Assembly (NCBI RefSeq): GCF_002709775.1
Contig: NZ_PAQR01000018.1
Location: 1 to 64,000, forward strand
Direction of reading: 5' to 3'
DNA: 64,000 nucleotides
Source of the DNA: Thalassospira sp.
GTDB taxonomy: Bacteria > Pseudomonadota > Alphaproteobacteria > Rhodospirillales > Thalassospiraceae
In this document: positions 14,510-23,189 of the stretch, piece by piece
Numbering within the stretch: position 1 is the first letter of the stretch
Layout: every line of letters begins with the position of its first letter
The notes under the pieces: generated by a model
What the model was told of the DNA's origin: nothing
Database searches by the model: none
What the model saw: only the letters and a program-made list of their open reading frames with translations
Made by a program: the position numbers and the translations under genes

Positions 14510-15109
14510 ATGAATAGCGGCGTTGTAAAAACCAAAAACTGGTGGCAGTCCAAAACCATTATCGGCGCAGTGGTGTCGTTGGTTTCTACCCTGCTTGCCA
14601 GCTTCGGCGTGGCGATTGCACCGGAAATGCAGACTGAGATCGTGACTGTCTTGATCTCATTTGGTGGTGTGATTGGCACGTGCCTGTCAATCTACGGCCG
14701 TATCTCGGCAAAGCACACCATCGGCAAGATCAACAAAAGCGCAGTACGCTCAATCGCGATTGCCCTACTTGTCTTCGGTGGACTTGGTCTTGCCGGTCCC
14801 ATCGCGTGTGCGTCCTATACCGCATACGAGGCAGAGGAGGCCACACCGGCGCAAACAGTTTTTGCCCTTCAGTCGGATTATAATGCGGCTCTGGCCACTG
14901 CAACGGAGTTTGTCCGAAGTCCGAACACGGACCCAGATGTTGCGGACACCATTCGCCGCTTGGAAATCGCCGCGCACGATGCGCTGATGACAGCGCAAAA
15001 GGCTGTGCGATCTGGTGACAGCCCGACAATCCCGGTTGCAATTTCCGCCGCCCGGTCAGCCATGACCGAGTTTGGTCGATACCTTGCTGAGAAAGGAGCT
15101 TTGCCGTGA
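14510..15109 (+). CDS. holin-like protein with long C-terminal domain
   Basis: 199 aa. The opening WWQSKTIIGAVVSLVSTL and a second hydrophobic stretch, then IYGRISAKHTI, match a common phage holin type. A third helix (~80-100, SIAIALLVFGGLGLAG) and a ~95-aa Ala-rich helical tail follow. The tail may be a periplasmic or spanin-like part; no lipobox is convincing. It lies 9 nt after the endolysin, as expected in a lysis cassette. Confidence 0.7.
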   Translation: MNSGVVKTKNWWQSKTIIGAVVSLVSTLLASFGVAIAPEMQTEIVTVLISFGGVIGTCLSIYGRISAKHTIGKINKSAVRSIAIALLVFGGLGLAGPIACASYTAYEAEEATPAQTVFALQSDYNAALATATEFVRSPNTDPDVADTIRRLEIAAHDALMTAQKAVRSGDSPTIPVAISAARSAMTEFGRYLAEKGALP

Positions 15110-15309
15110 GTGCAGCAAACCTGATCCTGATGGGCATTCAGATTGCCAACGCTATTGCGGCAGGTGTGCCCGGGGCCATCAAGGCCAAGGAAGCGATCGA
15201 CAAAATGATTGCGGAAGATCGTGATCCGACAGAGGCCGAATGGGCCGAACTGAACACTGTGACCAATGCGCTACGTCTGCAGCTCCATGAAAGCAGCGAT
15301 GATGCCTGA
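15106..15309 (+). CDS. small hydrophobic lysis-region protein
   Basis: 67 aa, GTG start overlapping the holin gene stop. The N-terminus (ANLILMGIQIANAIAAGVPGAI) is hydrophobic or amphipathic, the rest charged. It may be membrane associated and help lysis. Not recognised as a known spanin. Confidence 0.5.
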   Translation: MSAANLILMGIQIANAIAAGVPGAIKAKEAIDKMIAEDRDPTEAEWAELNTVTNALRLQLHESSDDA

Positions 15310-15505
15310 CGTGATTGACGCAGCACAACGAACAGAAGAGCTCTTGCGAGACCAGGCGATGGCCCAGTCTCGCAAGAGCCTTGGTTCGCATGGTCAAACA
15401 GACTGTGTGGATTGTGGGGAACCGATCGCACCGAAACGGCTGGCGGCAAATCCACATGCATGCCGATGCCTTGATTGCCAAAACAGCCTTGAGCAAGGGG
15501 GATAG
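15299..15505 (+). CDS. TraR/DksA-type C4 zinc-finger protein
   Basis: 68 aa from ATG 15299, overlapping the gene before. CVDCGEPI...CRCLDCQ is the four-cysteine finger of the TraR/DksA family, after an N-terminal helix (VIDAAQRTEELLRDQAMAQS). Short TraR-like proteins bind in the RNA polymerase secondary channel and mimic DksA/ppGpp effects. Common between lysis and packaging genes of Mu- and P2-like phages. Confidence 0.85.
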   Translation: MMPDVIDAAQRTEELLRDQAMAQSRKSLGSHGQTDCVDCGEPIAPKRLAANPHACRCLDCQNSLEQGG

Positions 15506-15510
15506 CGTCC

Positions 15511-15903
15511 GTGACGTTAGAATTACTGAGCAAGTACGGTTGGTTGCTCGCCTTGGTCTCTCAGCTGTTCCTGGGGTGGGTTGGCTGGTCGCTCAAGAAG
15601 CAGTTCGTGACCCGAGAGGATTACGGCAAAGATGCAAAGCGATTTGTCGATGAGCTCGAAGCATTGGAAAAGCGCCTGGATGACTTTCATCGCCGTATGG
15701 AACGGGCGGAAGGACGGCTCGATGACATGCCGTCCCAGACAGAGATCCACGAATTGAGTGTTGCGCTTGAAAAACTGTCTGGCGAACTCGGACGGGTCGT
15801 TGAACGCGTCGAAGCATCCAACGTCAATCAAAGCCGATTGGAACGGGTGATGGATCGCGTTGAAACCTATCTGCTTACGAACAACGGAGGCATCCAGCGA
15901 TGA
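15511..15903 (+). CDS. DUF2730 protein (Mu gp25-like)
   Basis: 130 aa, GTG start. One N-terminal membrane helix (YGWLLALVSQLFLGWVGWSL) and a long coiled coil (~40-125). This is the DUF2730 layout of Mu gp25 homologues found just before gp26-gp28. It may be part of the lysis or DNA-handling functions; role unproven. The stop overlaps the next ATG. Confidence 0.75.
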   Translation: MTLELLSKYGWLLALVSQLFLGWVGWSLKKQFVTREDYGKDAKRFVDELEALEKRLDDFHRRMERAEGRLDDMPSQTEIHELSVALEKLSGELGRVVERVEASNVNQSRLERVMDRVETYLLTNNGGIQR

Positions 15904-16199
15904 GCTATCGGGATTTTGTAAGCGAAAAACGCCGCCTGACCATCCTGCGTTACCTGACTGAAGAAAACGGCTATTCGGCCAATGACAGCGTCATGCATTC
16001 GGTCGTTGAGCATTTTGGGTTTAACTGCTCACGGGATGTAGTGCGGGGTGACTTCGCCTGGCTTCGTGACCTTGGTTTGGTCTCGGTCGAAGAAGTCTCA
16101 GATGATGTGCATCTCGCCAAGATCACGCAGCGCGGTATTGATGTGGCCAAAGGTAACGCGCGCGTTGCCGGTGTTGCCCGCCCTAGTCCGGGGAACTGA
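15900..16199 (+). CDS. Mu gp26-like winged-helix protein
   Basis: 99 aa with an ArsR-like winged helix: LTILRYLTEENGYSANDSVM, CSRDVVRGDFAWLRDLGLVSVEE and KITQRGIDVAKG. It matches the small gp26-type family placed between gp25 and gp27 in Mu-like phages. Probably DNA-binding; exact role unknown. Confidence 0.72.
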   Translation: MSYRDFVSEKRRLTILRYLTEENGYSANDSVMHSVVEHFGFNCSRDVVRGDFAWLRDLGLVSVEEVSDDVHLAKITQRGIDVAKGNARVAGVARPSPGN

Positions 16200-16200
16200 C

Positions 16201-16776
16201 ATGGCCCCGAAATCCAAGATCGAAACAGAACTATCGCAGGATGATCTGAAAGACTTTCGTCATTTGATGGCGACGGGGCGTTGTTCGATCGACGGTCTGG
16301 TAAGTTGGCTTGATAAGCGCGGTTACGAGATTTCTCGTTCTTCAGTCGGGCGTTATAGCCAGAGCTTTGAGAGGGTCGCGGCGCGTCTTCGTGAATCGCG
16401 CAAGATCACAGAGGCTGTTACGTCAGAGCTTGGTGAGGCAGCGGTTCAAGGCAAGCAAGGCCGATTGCTGGTCGAAATGACCCGATCGCTTGTCTTTGAC
16501 CTTCTCATGAAGCTCCAGGAGCCTCAGGAAGATGAGGACGGTGACGGCGCCGGGATTTCGGCCAAGGACGTCATGATGCTTGGTAAAGGACTTGCAGATC
16601 TTGGGAAGGCCCTTCGCCAGGACCAGGACTTTGAGACGAAGGTCCGCGAACAGATCGCCGCAGAAGAACGCAAGAAGGCGGCAGATATCGTTGAGCAAGC
16701 TGCAGCCAAAGCTGGCAAGGGTTTGTCGCGTGCAGCTGTTGACTCGATCAAAGCCGAAATTCTGGGCGTAGGTTAA
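16201..16776 (+). CDS. DUF3486 protein, putative small terminase (Mu gp27-like)
   Basis: 191 aa. An N-terminal HTH-like part (SIDGLVSWLDKRGYEISRSSVGRY) and a long helical region match DUF3486/Mu gp27, which sits before the large terminase and is thought to recognise phage DNA for packaging. Start ATG 16201 follows GGGGAA. The small-terminase role is inferred from family and order. Confidence 0.75.
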   Translation: MAPKSKIETELSQDDLKDFRHLMATGRCSIDGLVSWLDKRGYEISRSSVGRYSQSFERVAARLRESRKITEAVTSELGEAAVQGKQGRLLVEMTRSLVFDLLMKLQEPQEDEDGDGAGISAKDVMMLGKGLADLGKALRQDQDFETKVREQIAAEERKKAADIVEQAAAKAGKGLSRAAVDSIKAEILGVG

Positions 16777-16781
16777 GCATC

Positions 16782-18356
16782 ATGGAACTGGCTGAAATCA
16801 ACTCGGCACCCTCCGATTTTGACCCGTCGCAGTTTGATGCGGACGAGGTCTTGCTGAAATACCAGCGCGACTGGATTGCAGATACGTCCGATATCAAGTT
16901 GGCCGAGAAGTCGCGACGCACGGGCCTTACCTGGGCGGAAGCCGCTGATGCAGTTCTGACCGCAGGCGCGTCAAAGTCTGCTGGTGGTGGCAATCACTTC
17001 TATGTCGGGTCTAACCGTGAGATGGCGGTTGAATTCATTGATGCCTGCGCGATGTGGGCAAAAGCATTCAATCAGGCGGCTGGCGAGATTGAGGAAGAGA
17101 TCCTTCAGGATGGTGACAAGGATATCCTGACCTTCAATATCCGGTTCTCAAGCGGGTTTAAAATTCAAGCGCTGTCGTCACGTCCAAGCAACCTTCGCGG
17201 TCGCCAGGGCAACGTGACGATCGATGAGGCCGCGTTCCACGATCACCTTGATGAAGTGCTGAAGGCGGCAATGGCGCTTACCATGTGGGGGTCAAAGATC
17301 CGGATCATCTCAACCCACAACGGGGTTGAGCATCTTTTCAATGAGCTGATCGAAGATACCCGTGCAGGCAAGAAGCCCTATAGCATTCATCGGATCACAC
17401 TTGATGATGCCTGCGAGCAAGGGCTTTACCAGCGCATCTGCCAGATCCGTGGGATCGATTGGAGTGCGCAAGCCGAAAAGGCTTGGAAGGAAAAGCTGCT
17501 GGCCGGTACCGCGTCAAAAGAGGACGCTCTCGAAGAATACTATTGTGTTCCGAAGTCTGGCGGTGGCGCATATCTATCCCGAACTCTTGTCGAAGCACGC
17601 ATGTTCGAGGCTCCCGTCATTCGCTTTGAGTGTGATGAGGAGTTTCGTCAGTTATCCGATGAACAACGCAAAATCGAGATCAACGAGTTCTGCCGTACCA
17701 ATTTCGCCCCGCTGTTGGATGAGCTTGATGAAAAGGACGACCACGTTTTTGGTGAAGACTTTGGGCGCAGCGCCGACCTTACGGTTATTGCTCCCATGGC
17801 GATCAAGCCATCTTTAAAACGGGTTGTTCCTTTCTTGGTCGAGCTTCGAAACGTGCCTTTCAGATCTCAGGAACAGGTTTTGTTTTACATCGTGGACAGA
17901 TTGCCCCGATTGCGTGCCGGCAAACTGGACGCACGAGGTAATGGGCAGTACCTGGCCGAGCGGGCAGTAGATCGCTATGGAGCATCGAGAATTGAAGCGG
18001 TGATGATTAGTCAGTCCTGGTACCTCGATGTCATGCCCAAATTCAAAGCGCGCTTCGAAGACGATCTGATAGCGATCCCGCGTGACCGTGATGTGAGCGA
18101 TGATTTGCGAGCAATTCAGGTGATCAAGGGTATTCCAAAGATACCAGACGACAAAACTGGCGAAGCGAAAGATCGGCATGGGGATGCAGCCATCGCGTTG
18201 GCAATGGCCGATAGTGCCAGCGATGCAGACGGTATCGAGATCGACTTCACCGTTGCGCCGAATGGTAGCAAGTTTCGTGGAGGCCGATCAGACATAGATG
18301 ACGAGTTTGAAGACACCGGCATGTTGACCGGATTTGGTTCTTCTGGTGCCTGGTAA
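16782..18356 (+). CDS. large terminase, Mu gp28-like
   Basis: 524 aa. ATPase part: adenine/Walker-like EKSRRTGLTWA (~45-55) and Walker B with catalytic Glu in NVTIDEAAFH (~148-157). The nuclease part begins GEDFGRSADLTVIAP (~322) with metal-binding Asp and ends near KDRHGDAAIALAMA. It drives headful packaging and cuts DNA. Its length is typical of Mu gp28 homologues. Confidence 0.93.
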   Translation: MELAEINSAPSDFDPSQFDADEVLLKYQRDWIADTSDIKLAEKSRRTGLTWAEAADAVLTAGASKSAGGGNHFYVGSNREMAVEFIDACAMWAKAFNQAAGEIEEEILQDGDKDILTFNIRFSSGFKIQALSSRPSNLRGRQGNVTIDEAAFHDHLDEVLKAAMALTMWGSKIRIISTHNGVEHLFNELIEDTRAGKKPYSIHRITLDDACEQGLYQRICQIRGIDWSAQAEKAWKEKLLAGTASKEDALEEYYCVPKSGGGAYLSRTLVEARMFEAPVIRFECDEEFRQLSDEQRKIEINEFCRTNFAPLLDELDEKDDHVFGEDFGRSADLTVIAPMAIKPSLKRVVPFLVELRNVPFRSQEQVLFYIVDRLPRLRAGKLDARGNGQYLAERAVDRYGASRIEAVMISQSWYLDVMPKFKARFEDDLIAIPRDRDVSDDLRAIQVIKGIPKIPDDKTGEAKDRHGDAAIALAMADSASDADGIEIDFTVAPNGSKFRGGRSDIDDEFEDTGMLTGFGSSGAW

Positions 18357-18368
18357 GGAGTGACTTTC

Positions 18369-19949
18369 GTGAACCTGAAATCAATCATCAAGCAAATTTG
18401 GGATGGCGATGGGAAAGCACTCGACGAAGAGCAGAGTGCTGGTGAAAGCCGGATCGGCCAACTCAAGAAAGAGTTTTCTCAGCATCCGTCCAAAGGACTG
18501 ACACCCGAAAAACTTCACAAGATTATGGAAGAGGCCGAACAAGGAAACCTTCTGTCCCAGTCCGAACTCTTTGAGGACATGGAAGAGAAAGATCCGCAGA
18601 TTGGGTCTGATCTGGCCAAGCGACGACAAATGGCCGCAGAACTGGAATGGCAGATTGCAGCCCCTGAAAACGCTACGCCGGCAGAGAAGAAAGCGACTGA
18701 GTTCTGCTCTGAGGTGCTTGGTGGACTTGATATCGAGGATCTGATTATCGATATGGGGGCCGGAATCGGGCACGGGTTTGCAATGCTTGAAGTGCCGTGG
18801 GACCGCGAGGGTGACAAGCGTGCAGTTAAACAACCGGAACTTAGGCCTCACAGCTGGTTTCGTCTGCATCCGGATGACCAGAACAAGTTGATGATCCGTG
18901 ATGAGAGTGCCACGGGTGCAGAACCATGGGCGCTCGGTTGGGTTCAGCACAGACATCGTGCGCGCCCCGGATACATTGCTCGCACTGGTCTTCATCGCAT
19001 GCTGGCATGGCCATATCTTTTTCAGAACTATGCGCTTGGAGATCTTGCGCAACTGCTTGAGATTTACGGATTGCCTGCACGCTTGGGATACTATCCACGA
19101 AATGCGTCGGAAAAAGAGAAAGCAGCTCTGCTCCGGGCCGTCGTTAGCCTGGGCAATTCGGCGGCAGGCATTGTTCCAGAAGGCATGAAAATTGACTTTC
19201 TGCAGGCGTCCCAGGGACGTGCTGATATGTACAAGGTCATGCTGGACTGGTGCGAGCAGGCAAAAGCAAAGGTGATTCTTGGTGGCACTTTGACCAGTGG
19301 TACAGGTGAAGGCACCAACACCAACGCCCTTGGTAATGTCCATGAGCGCGGTTTGGCCAGTTTGATTGGCTCGGACGTGAGGCAGTATGCAGCGACCATC
19401 CGACGGGATCTGCTTTGGCCGATGGCGGCATTGAACTTTGGCGTTGAGGATCTAAACCGAGCACCGAAGTTCTGGCTCGATACTGGTGAGGTAGAGGACT
19501 ACAAAGTCTTGGCAGAAGCTCTGCCAACATTTGTGGGCATGGGGATGAAAATCCCGCAATGGTGGGTGCATGAGAAATCGGGCATCCCAAAAGCGACGGA
19601 TGAGGATGATATCCTCGTCGCAGGCCCTACCGTTAGTCCTTCAGGTGAAAATGACTTCGGTGCATTGACCAGGAAAAGGCAAGCCGCACTTGCGGCGCTG
19701 CGCGCAAAACCCATTGTTGACGATGCTACGAGCGATCAACTCGGGATACTTGCGGGTGAAGATCCTACCGAAACATGGAGCAATCAGATACGAACTCTTG
19801 CTGAAACTGCAGACAGCCTCGAAGACTTGCGTGACAAGCTGGTTGAAATGATCCCTGATCTCGATGCAACGCAGTTGGCAGACTTAATGGCTGAGGCAAT
19901 GTCTGCGGCGCATTTGGCCGGTCGCTATGACATTGTGGAAGGTCTGTAG
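18369..19949 (+). CDS. portal protein, Mu gp29-like (DUF935)
   Basis: 526 aa. GTG 18369 is chosen because AAGGAG (18355-18360) lies 8 nt upstream; GTG 18360 would overlap it. Landmarks of the family: DPQIGSDLAKRRQMAAELEW, a central YALGDLAQLLEIYGLPARLGYY and GTLTSGTGEGTNTNALGNVHE. It forms the dodecameric DNA gate of the head and binds terminase. The C-terminus carries an acidic extension. Confidence 0.92.
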   Translation: MNLKSIIKQIWDGDGKALDEEQSAGESRIGQLKKEFSQHPSKGLTPEKLHKIMEEAEQGNLLSQSELFEDMEEKDPQIGSDLAKRRQMAAELEWQIAAPENATPAEKKATEFCSEVLGGLDIEDLIIDMGAGIGHGFAMLEVPWDREGDKRAVKQPELRPHSWFRLHPDDQNKLMIRDESATGAEPWALGWVQHRHRARPGYIARTGLHRMLAWPYLFQNYALGDLAQLLEIYGLPARLGYYPRNASEKEKAALLRAVVSLGNSAAGIVPEGMKIDFLQASQGRADMYKVMLDWCEQAKAKVILGGTLTSGTGEGTNTNALGNVHERGLASLIGSDVRQYAATIRRDLLWPMAALNFGVEDLNRAPKFWLDTGEVEDYKVLAEALPTFVGMGMKIPQWWVHEKSGIPKATDEDDILVAGPTVSPSGENDFGALTRKRQAALAALRAKPIVDDATSDQLGILAGEDPTETWSNQIRTLAETADSLEDLRDKLVEMIPDLDATQLADLMAEAMSAAHLAGRYDIVEGL

Positions 19950-19954
19950 ATCCG

Positions 19955-21196
19955 ATGCCTTCGTCTGTGAAATACGGCTCGCTTCCGTTCAAAAAGCAGA
20001 TCGAGTTCTTTCAAAAGAAACTCGCAATGCCGACGAAAACCTGGACCGATATTTATGCCGGTGAGCACGACCACGCGTTCATGGTTGCGGGTGCCGCGAA
20101 GATGGCCATTGTCGAGGATTTCCAGCGCACCATCGGTGACATGATCGAAAATGGTAAGACAATTGCAGATTTCCGAAAGGAGTTTGATGCAATCGTCGAG
20201 CGCCACGGATGGGCATACAAGGGCGGTCGGAATTGGCGAACACGGGTAATCTACGAGACCAATTTGCGGCAAAGCTATCATGCCGGCCGAGAAGCTCAAA
20301 TGGCAGATCCGGAACTTCGCAAGGCACGCCCATATGGTCTCTACCGTCACGGTGGTTCAGAAGATCCAAGGCCAGAGCATCTTGAGCTGGATGGTACCGT
20401 GCTTCCGCTTGATGACGAATTTTGGGACACCTGGTCACCACAGAATGGCTGGGGGTGCACGTGCAAGAAATATATGGTTTCTGACCAGGACATTGCCCGT
20501 CTGAAGTTGAAGGTCTCCGAACGCCCACCAGTCGTTGAGACAGAAACCAAGACCATTGGCATTCGCGGACCAAACCCAAGAACGGTTACCGTCCCAAAAG
20601 GTATTGATCCTGGGTTCGAACATCGGCCAGGTGCAAATCGCTTACGTGGCGTTACGCCTGCTCAGTTGGATGAGCCAATAAGATCTGAACCAGGCCGAAC
20701 TTTCCCGGCTCGTCTGGCCGAGGATGCTTTGCCTGCAACCCGAGAATTGCCGACCAAGCTACTACCTGAAGGTCTTGACGATGAGACGTATCTCAAAGCG
20801 TTCTTAAAGGAGTTTGGCGCTGATATTGGTAAGCCGGTGGTGTTCAAAGATGCAGTTGGCGAGCGGATCTCTATTTCCGAGGCATTGTTTTTGAATAACA
20901 AAGGCGAGCTCAAGGTCACGAAGCGTGAGCGTGCGCCCTATTTGCCATTGTTAGCCGCAACCGTCCTGTCACCAGATGAGATATGGGTTGCGGCAGAATG
21001 GCATCGTTCGATCGGAAGAGCCGTTCTGCGTCGTCGATATATCGCCCGATACACTGTGGAAGGGTCGGCCACACCAGGCATTGCCGTTTTTGAGTGGGGG
21101 CGTGGCGGTTGGGCCGGTGTCACGACATTTAACAGCTCAGACGAATATGTAGAGCGGTTCCGCCAAGGCGTTAGACTGTATCGCAGAGAAGAATAA
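19955..21196 (+). CDS. minor head protein F fused to a PBECR-type nuclease domain
   Basis: 413 aa. Residues ~50-175 are the Mu F/SPP1 gp7 head morphogenesis domain: RVIYETNLRQSYHAGR, PRPEHLELDG and the zinc-like NGWGCTCKK. After a linker, ~290-410 holds a second domain: GKPVVFKDAVGERISISEALF, PYLPLLAATVLSPDEIW, LRRRYIARY and WAGVTTFNSSDEYVERFRQGVRLY. This matches the PBECR class (barnase/EndoU/colicin E5-like nucleases) known at the ends of phage polyvalent head proteins. If active, it could be carried in the virion and injected. Confidence 0.85.
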   Translation: MPSSVKYGSLPFKKQIEFFQKKLAMPTKTWTDIYAGEHDHAFMVAGAAKMAIVEDFQRTIGDMIENGKTIADFRKEFDAIVERHGWAYKGGRNWRTRVIYETNLRQSYHAGREAQMADPELRKARPYGLYRHGGSEDPRPEHLELDGTVLPLDDEFWDTWSPQNGWGCTCKKYMVSDQDIARLKLKVSERPPVVETETKTIGIRGPNPRTVTVPKGIDPGFEHRPGANRLRGVTPAQLDEPIRSEPGRTFPARLAEDALPATRELPTKLLPEGLDDETYLKAFLKEFGADIGKPVVFKDAVGERISISEALFLNNKGELKVTKRERAPYLPLLAATVLSPDEIWVAAEWHRSIGRAVLRRRYIARYTVEGSATPGIAVFEWGRGGWAGVTTFNSSDEYVERFRQGVRLYRREE

Positions 21197-21294
21197 GGCC
21201 ACGACACTGCACTGTCATGGCCCAAGCGTGCATGAGGAGTAGAGGTCGGTTGCAGCGACTGCTCATGCTGTTGATCTAATTATGGGATGATCTC
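21197..21294 (+). promoter_or_regulatory. hairpins between F and G genes
   Basis: A hairpin, GGCCAcGACA/TGTCaTGGCC (21197-21222), follows the F stop, and GCATGAG/CTCATGC arms lie around 21230-21268. No T run. It may tune expression between F and G; nothing else is visible here. Confidence 0.35.
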
Positions 21295-21753
21295 ATGGCG
21301 GGTTCAAGTATCGATTTCAGGGTTTCGTTTGATGAACGTCCAGCCTTGCAGAGTTTGTCGAACCTAGCAGCTTTGAGCTCGAACATGGGGCCAGTGCTTC
21401 GCGACATTGGCGAGTATCTCGATTTGTCTCACCGCCTAAGATGGGATCGAGAAGAGTCGCCTGGCGGGAAGTCGTGGGCACCTTTGAACCCGGCGACGTT
21501 AAGCAGAAAGGCGCGCAAGGGACGCAATCGTGGCATCCTGGTTGAACGCGGAAACCTTCGTGATTTACTGAGCTATCAAATATCTGGAGAAAGCCTGTAT
21601 TACGGAACCAATCAGGTTTATGGCGCAGCTCAGCACTTTGGTCGACCAGAGATCAACCTTCCAGCCCGTCCATGGCTGGGCATTTCAGATGACGATGAGA
21701 GAGCAATTGAAGACATCTTGGTAAAGCATATTTCCGATATTACCGGACGCTAA
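21295..21753 (+). CDS. virion morphogenesis protein G (Mu gp31-like)
   Basis: 152 aa. Family landmarks: RDIGEYLDLSHRLRWDREESPGGKSWAPLNPAT and QHFGRPEINLPARPWLGIS near the end. In Mu, G acts in tail or head-tail completion and belongs to the tail-completion fold. Position after F is conserved. The gene ends the first head operon; a hairpin follows. Confidence 0.88.
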   Translation: MAGSSIDFRVSFDERPALQSLSNLAALSSNMGPVLRDIGEYLDLSHRLRWDREESPGGKSWAPLNPATLSRKARKGRNRGILVERGNLRDLLSYQISGESLYYGTNQVYGAAQHFGRPEINLPARPWLGISDDDERAIEDILVKHISDITGR

Positions 21754-22017
21754 ACACTGAAAATCGGGTAAGCCGATTTCAGCCGGGTAGATTAAACGAT
21801 GCTCTTAAAATGGCCCGTTGTACCTCTCAAGTGCCCAAACCCGCCTCTCAGGCCTCTTATTGGCTCTTAATTTTATAATCCGTGCCGTCGTCTCCACAGT
21901 TGCGCGACGAACCTGACTGGGGTAGCGTCAGATCGCTGGCACGCTCGCCTCTATTTCCCAATCCGAAGTCACCGTTTTGTATCCCTCTCGGGCAAGGGGC
22001 GCAACAATTGCGCCCTT
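21754..22017 (+). promoter_or_regulatory. late promoter region before the head protease
   Basis: 264 bp without a gene. A hairpin CTGAAAATCGG/CCGATTTCAG at 21757-21782 may end transcription from G. A TATAAT hexamer lies near 21874 without a convincing -35, as expected for an activator-dependent phage promoter. GGGCGCAACAATTGCGCCC (21997-22015) repeats the palindrome found before the lysis genes. The two palindromes share GGCGCAAC-NN-TTGCGCCCTYA. Confidence 0.55.
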
Positions 22018-22050
22018 ATGAGTGTTTGCGCGATCGCAGAAGATCAGCGC

Positions 22051-23154
22051 ATGAAAAACGCGAACCTCAAAACATCCCCCGATAACGGGCTTATTGCTGC
22101 TTGTGCTGTCGACCTGTCGGGTTCGACCGGAGACGCACGCAGAATTATTCCGGCTGGATCGTTTGACGCGCCCAACGGCTCGCTCAAAGGTCAGGGGCCG
22201 TGGGTGCTCGACCGCCAATCGGCAGAGCTGCTTATTGCACGAGGTCATCAGCGGAGCACGGATATCGTTGTTGATTACGAGCATCAGTCGTTGCTCTCCA
22301 ATCAGAACGGTCAACCGGCACCGGCGTCGGGATGGTTGAAGCCTGACACCTTGGAGTTTCGTGATGACGGTCTCTACGGGGTGATCGAATGGACCGCAGC
22401 CGCCAAGAAAGCGATTGAAGCTAAAGAGTATCGCTATCTGTCTCCTGTTTTCACCTACGACCGCGAAACCAAACACCCGCTCGATCTGCTGCAGGTCGCA
22501 CTGACCAATACGCCAGCGATCGATGGTGGTGGCGTGCAAGCTCTTGCCGCTGCGCGATCCGCCTTCAAACAGCCGGCAGACATCGCGCCGGGTTCTCAAT
22601 CAAATTCCGAGGAGGATGATCCGATGGATCTCAAACAGATCGCCGAGGCACTCGGCCTGAAAAACGACGCCGACGAAAAAGCAGTGCTGGGTGCTGTCGC
22701 CGCATTGCGCAAGGCAGATGCTGACTTGGCAGCATTGCGCAAGGAACTTGAAGTTTCTGACGATGGCGACCCGAAAGAAGCGATCGCAGCTCTTAAAGCT
22801 GGCTCCGCTGATAGCGTCCCGCGCGAAGTTTATGACGAAATGGCAAGCAAGGTTGCTGCGCTCAAGGCCGGTAGTGATCAGGCGCAAAAGGACAAGCTGA
22901 TCGAGGAAGGTCTCGCCGATGGTCGCATTCCGGGTGAAGCAACAGCGAAGTGGCTCAAGACCCAGGATCTTGCTGTTTTGACCAAGCACCTCGAAGACGC
23001 CAAACCGCTTGCTGCCCTGAAAGGTATGCAGACCGGCGGTAAGAAACCTGCTGCCGACAAAGACGGCGGCGAAGGTGATCTTTCAGAAGCTGACCTTGCG
23101 GTTTGCAAAGCAATGAACATCAAACCGGAAGACTATTCCAAAGCAAACGCTTGA
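22051..23154 (+). CDS. head maturation protease with scaffold (Mu I)
   Basis: About 367 aa from ATG 22051; ATG 22018 would start inside the palindrome. The N-terminal protease part (~1-190) has IIPAGSFDAPNG, DIVVDYEHQSLLS with the likely catalytic His, ASGWLKPDTLEFRDDGLYGVIEWTAAAKKAI and YRYLSPVF, as in Mu I. The C-terminal half is a charged coiled-coil scaffold. It processes the capsid during assembly. A nested scaffold start lies inside. Confidence 0.88.
   Translation: MKNANLKTSPDNGLIAACAVDLSGSTGDARRIIPAGSFDAPNGSLKGQGPWVLDRQSAELLIARGHQRSTDIVVDYEHQSLLSNQNGQPAPASGWLKPDTLEFRDDGLYGVIEWTAAAKKAIEAKEYRYLSPVFTYDRETKHPLDLLQVALTNTPAIDGGGVQALAAARSAFKQPADIAPGSQSNSEEDDPMDLKQIAEALGLKNDADEKAVLGAVAALRKADADLAALRKELEVSDDGDPKEAIAALKAGSADSVPREVYDEMASKVAALKAGSDQAQKDKLIEEGLADGRIPGEATAKWLKTQDLAVLTKHLEDAKPLAALKGMQTGGKKPAADKDGGEGDLSEADLAVCKAMNIKPEDYSKANA
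22624..23154 (+). CDS. nested scaffold protein (Mu Z-like) from internal start
   Basis: Same frame as the protease. ATG 22624 is preceded by GAGGAGG with 8-nt spacing, a far better site than needed inside a gene. The product would be 176 aa: MDLKQIAEALGL, a coiled coil, then DLSEADLAVCKAMNIKPEDY. Mu makes its scaffold Z in the same way from within I. Confidence 0.75.
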   Translation: MDLKQIAEALGLKNDADEKAVLGAVAALRKADADLAALRKELEVSDDGDPKEAIAALKAGSADSVPREVYDEMASKVAALKAGSDQAQKDKLIEEGLADGRIPGEATAKWLKTQDLAVLTKHLEDAKPLAALKGMQTGGKKPAADKDGGEGDLSEADLAVCKAMNIKPEDYSKANA

Positions 23155-23189
23155 GCCGTTGAAACGGCTCCAACCAAGAGGATGCTGAG

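Noticed and set aside
22018-22050. Earlier start for the head protease
   Set aside because: ATG 22018 overlaps the end of the palindrome and has no ribosome site; the protease motif begins well after ATG 22051.
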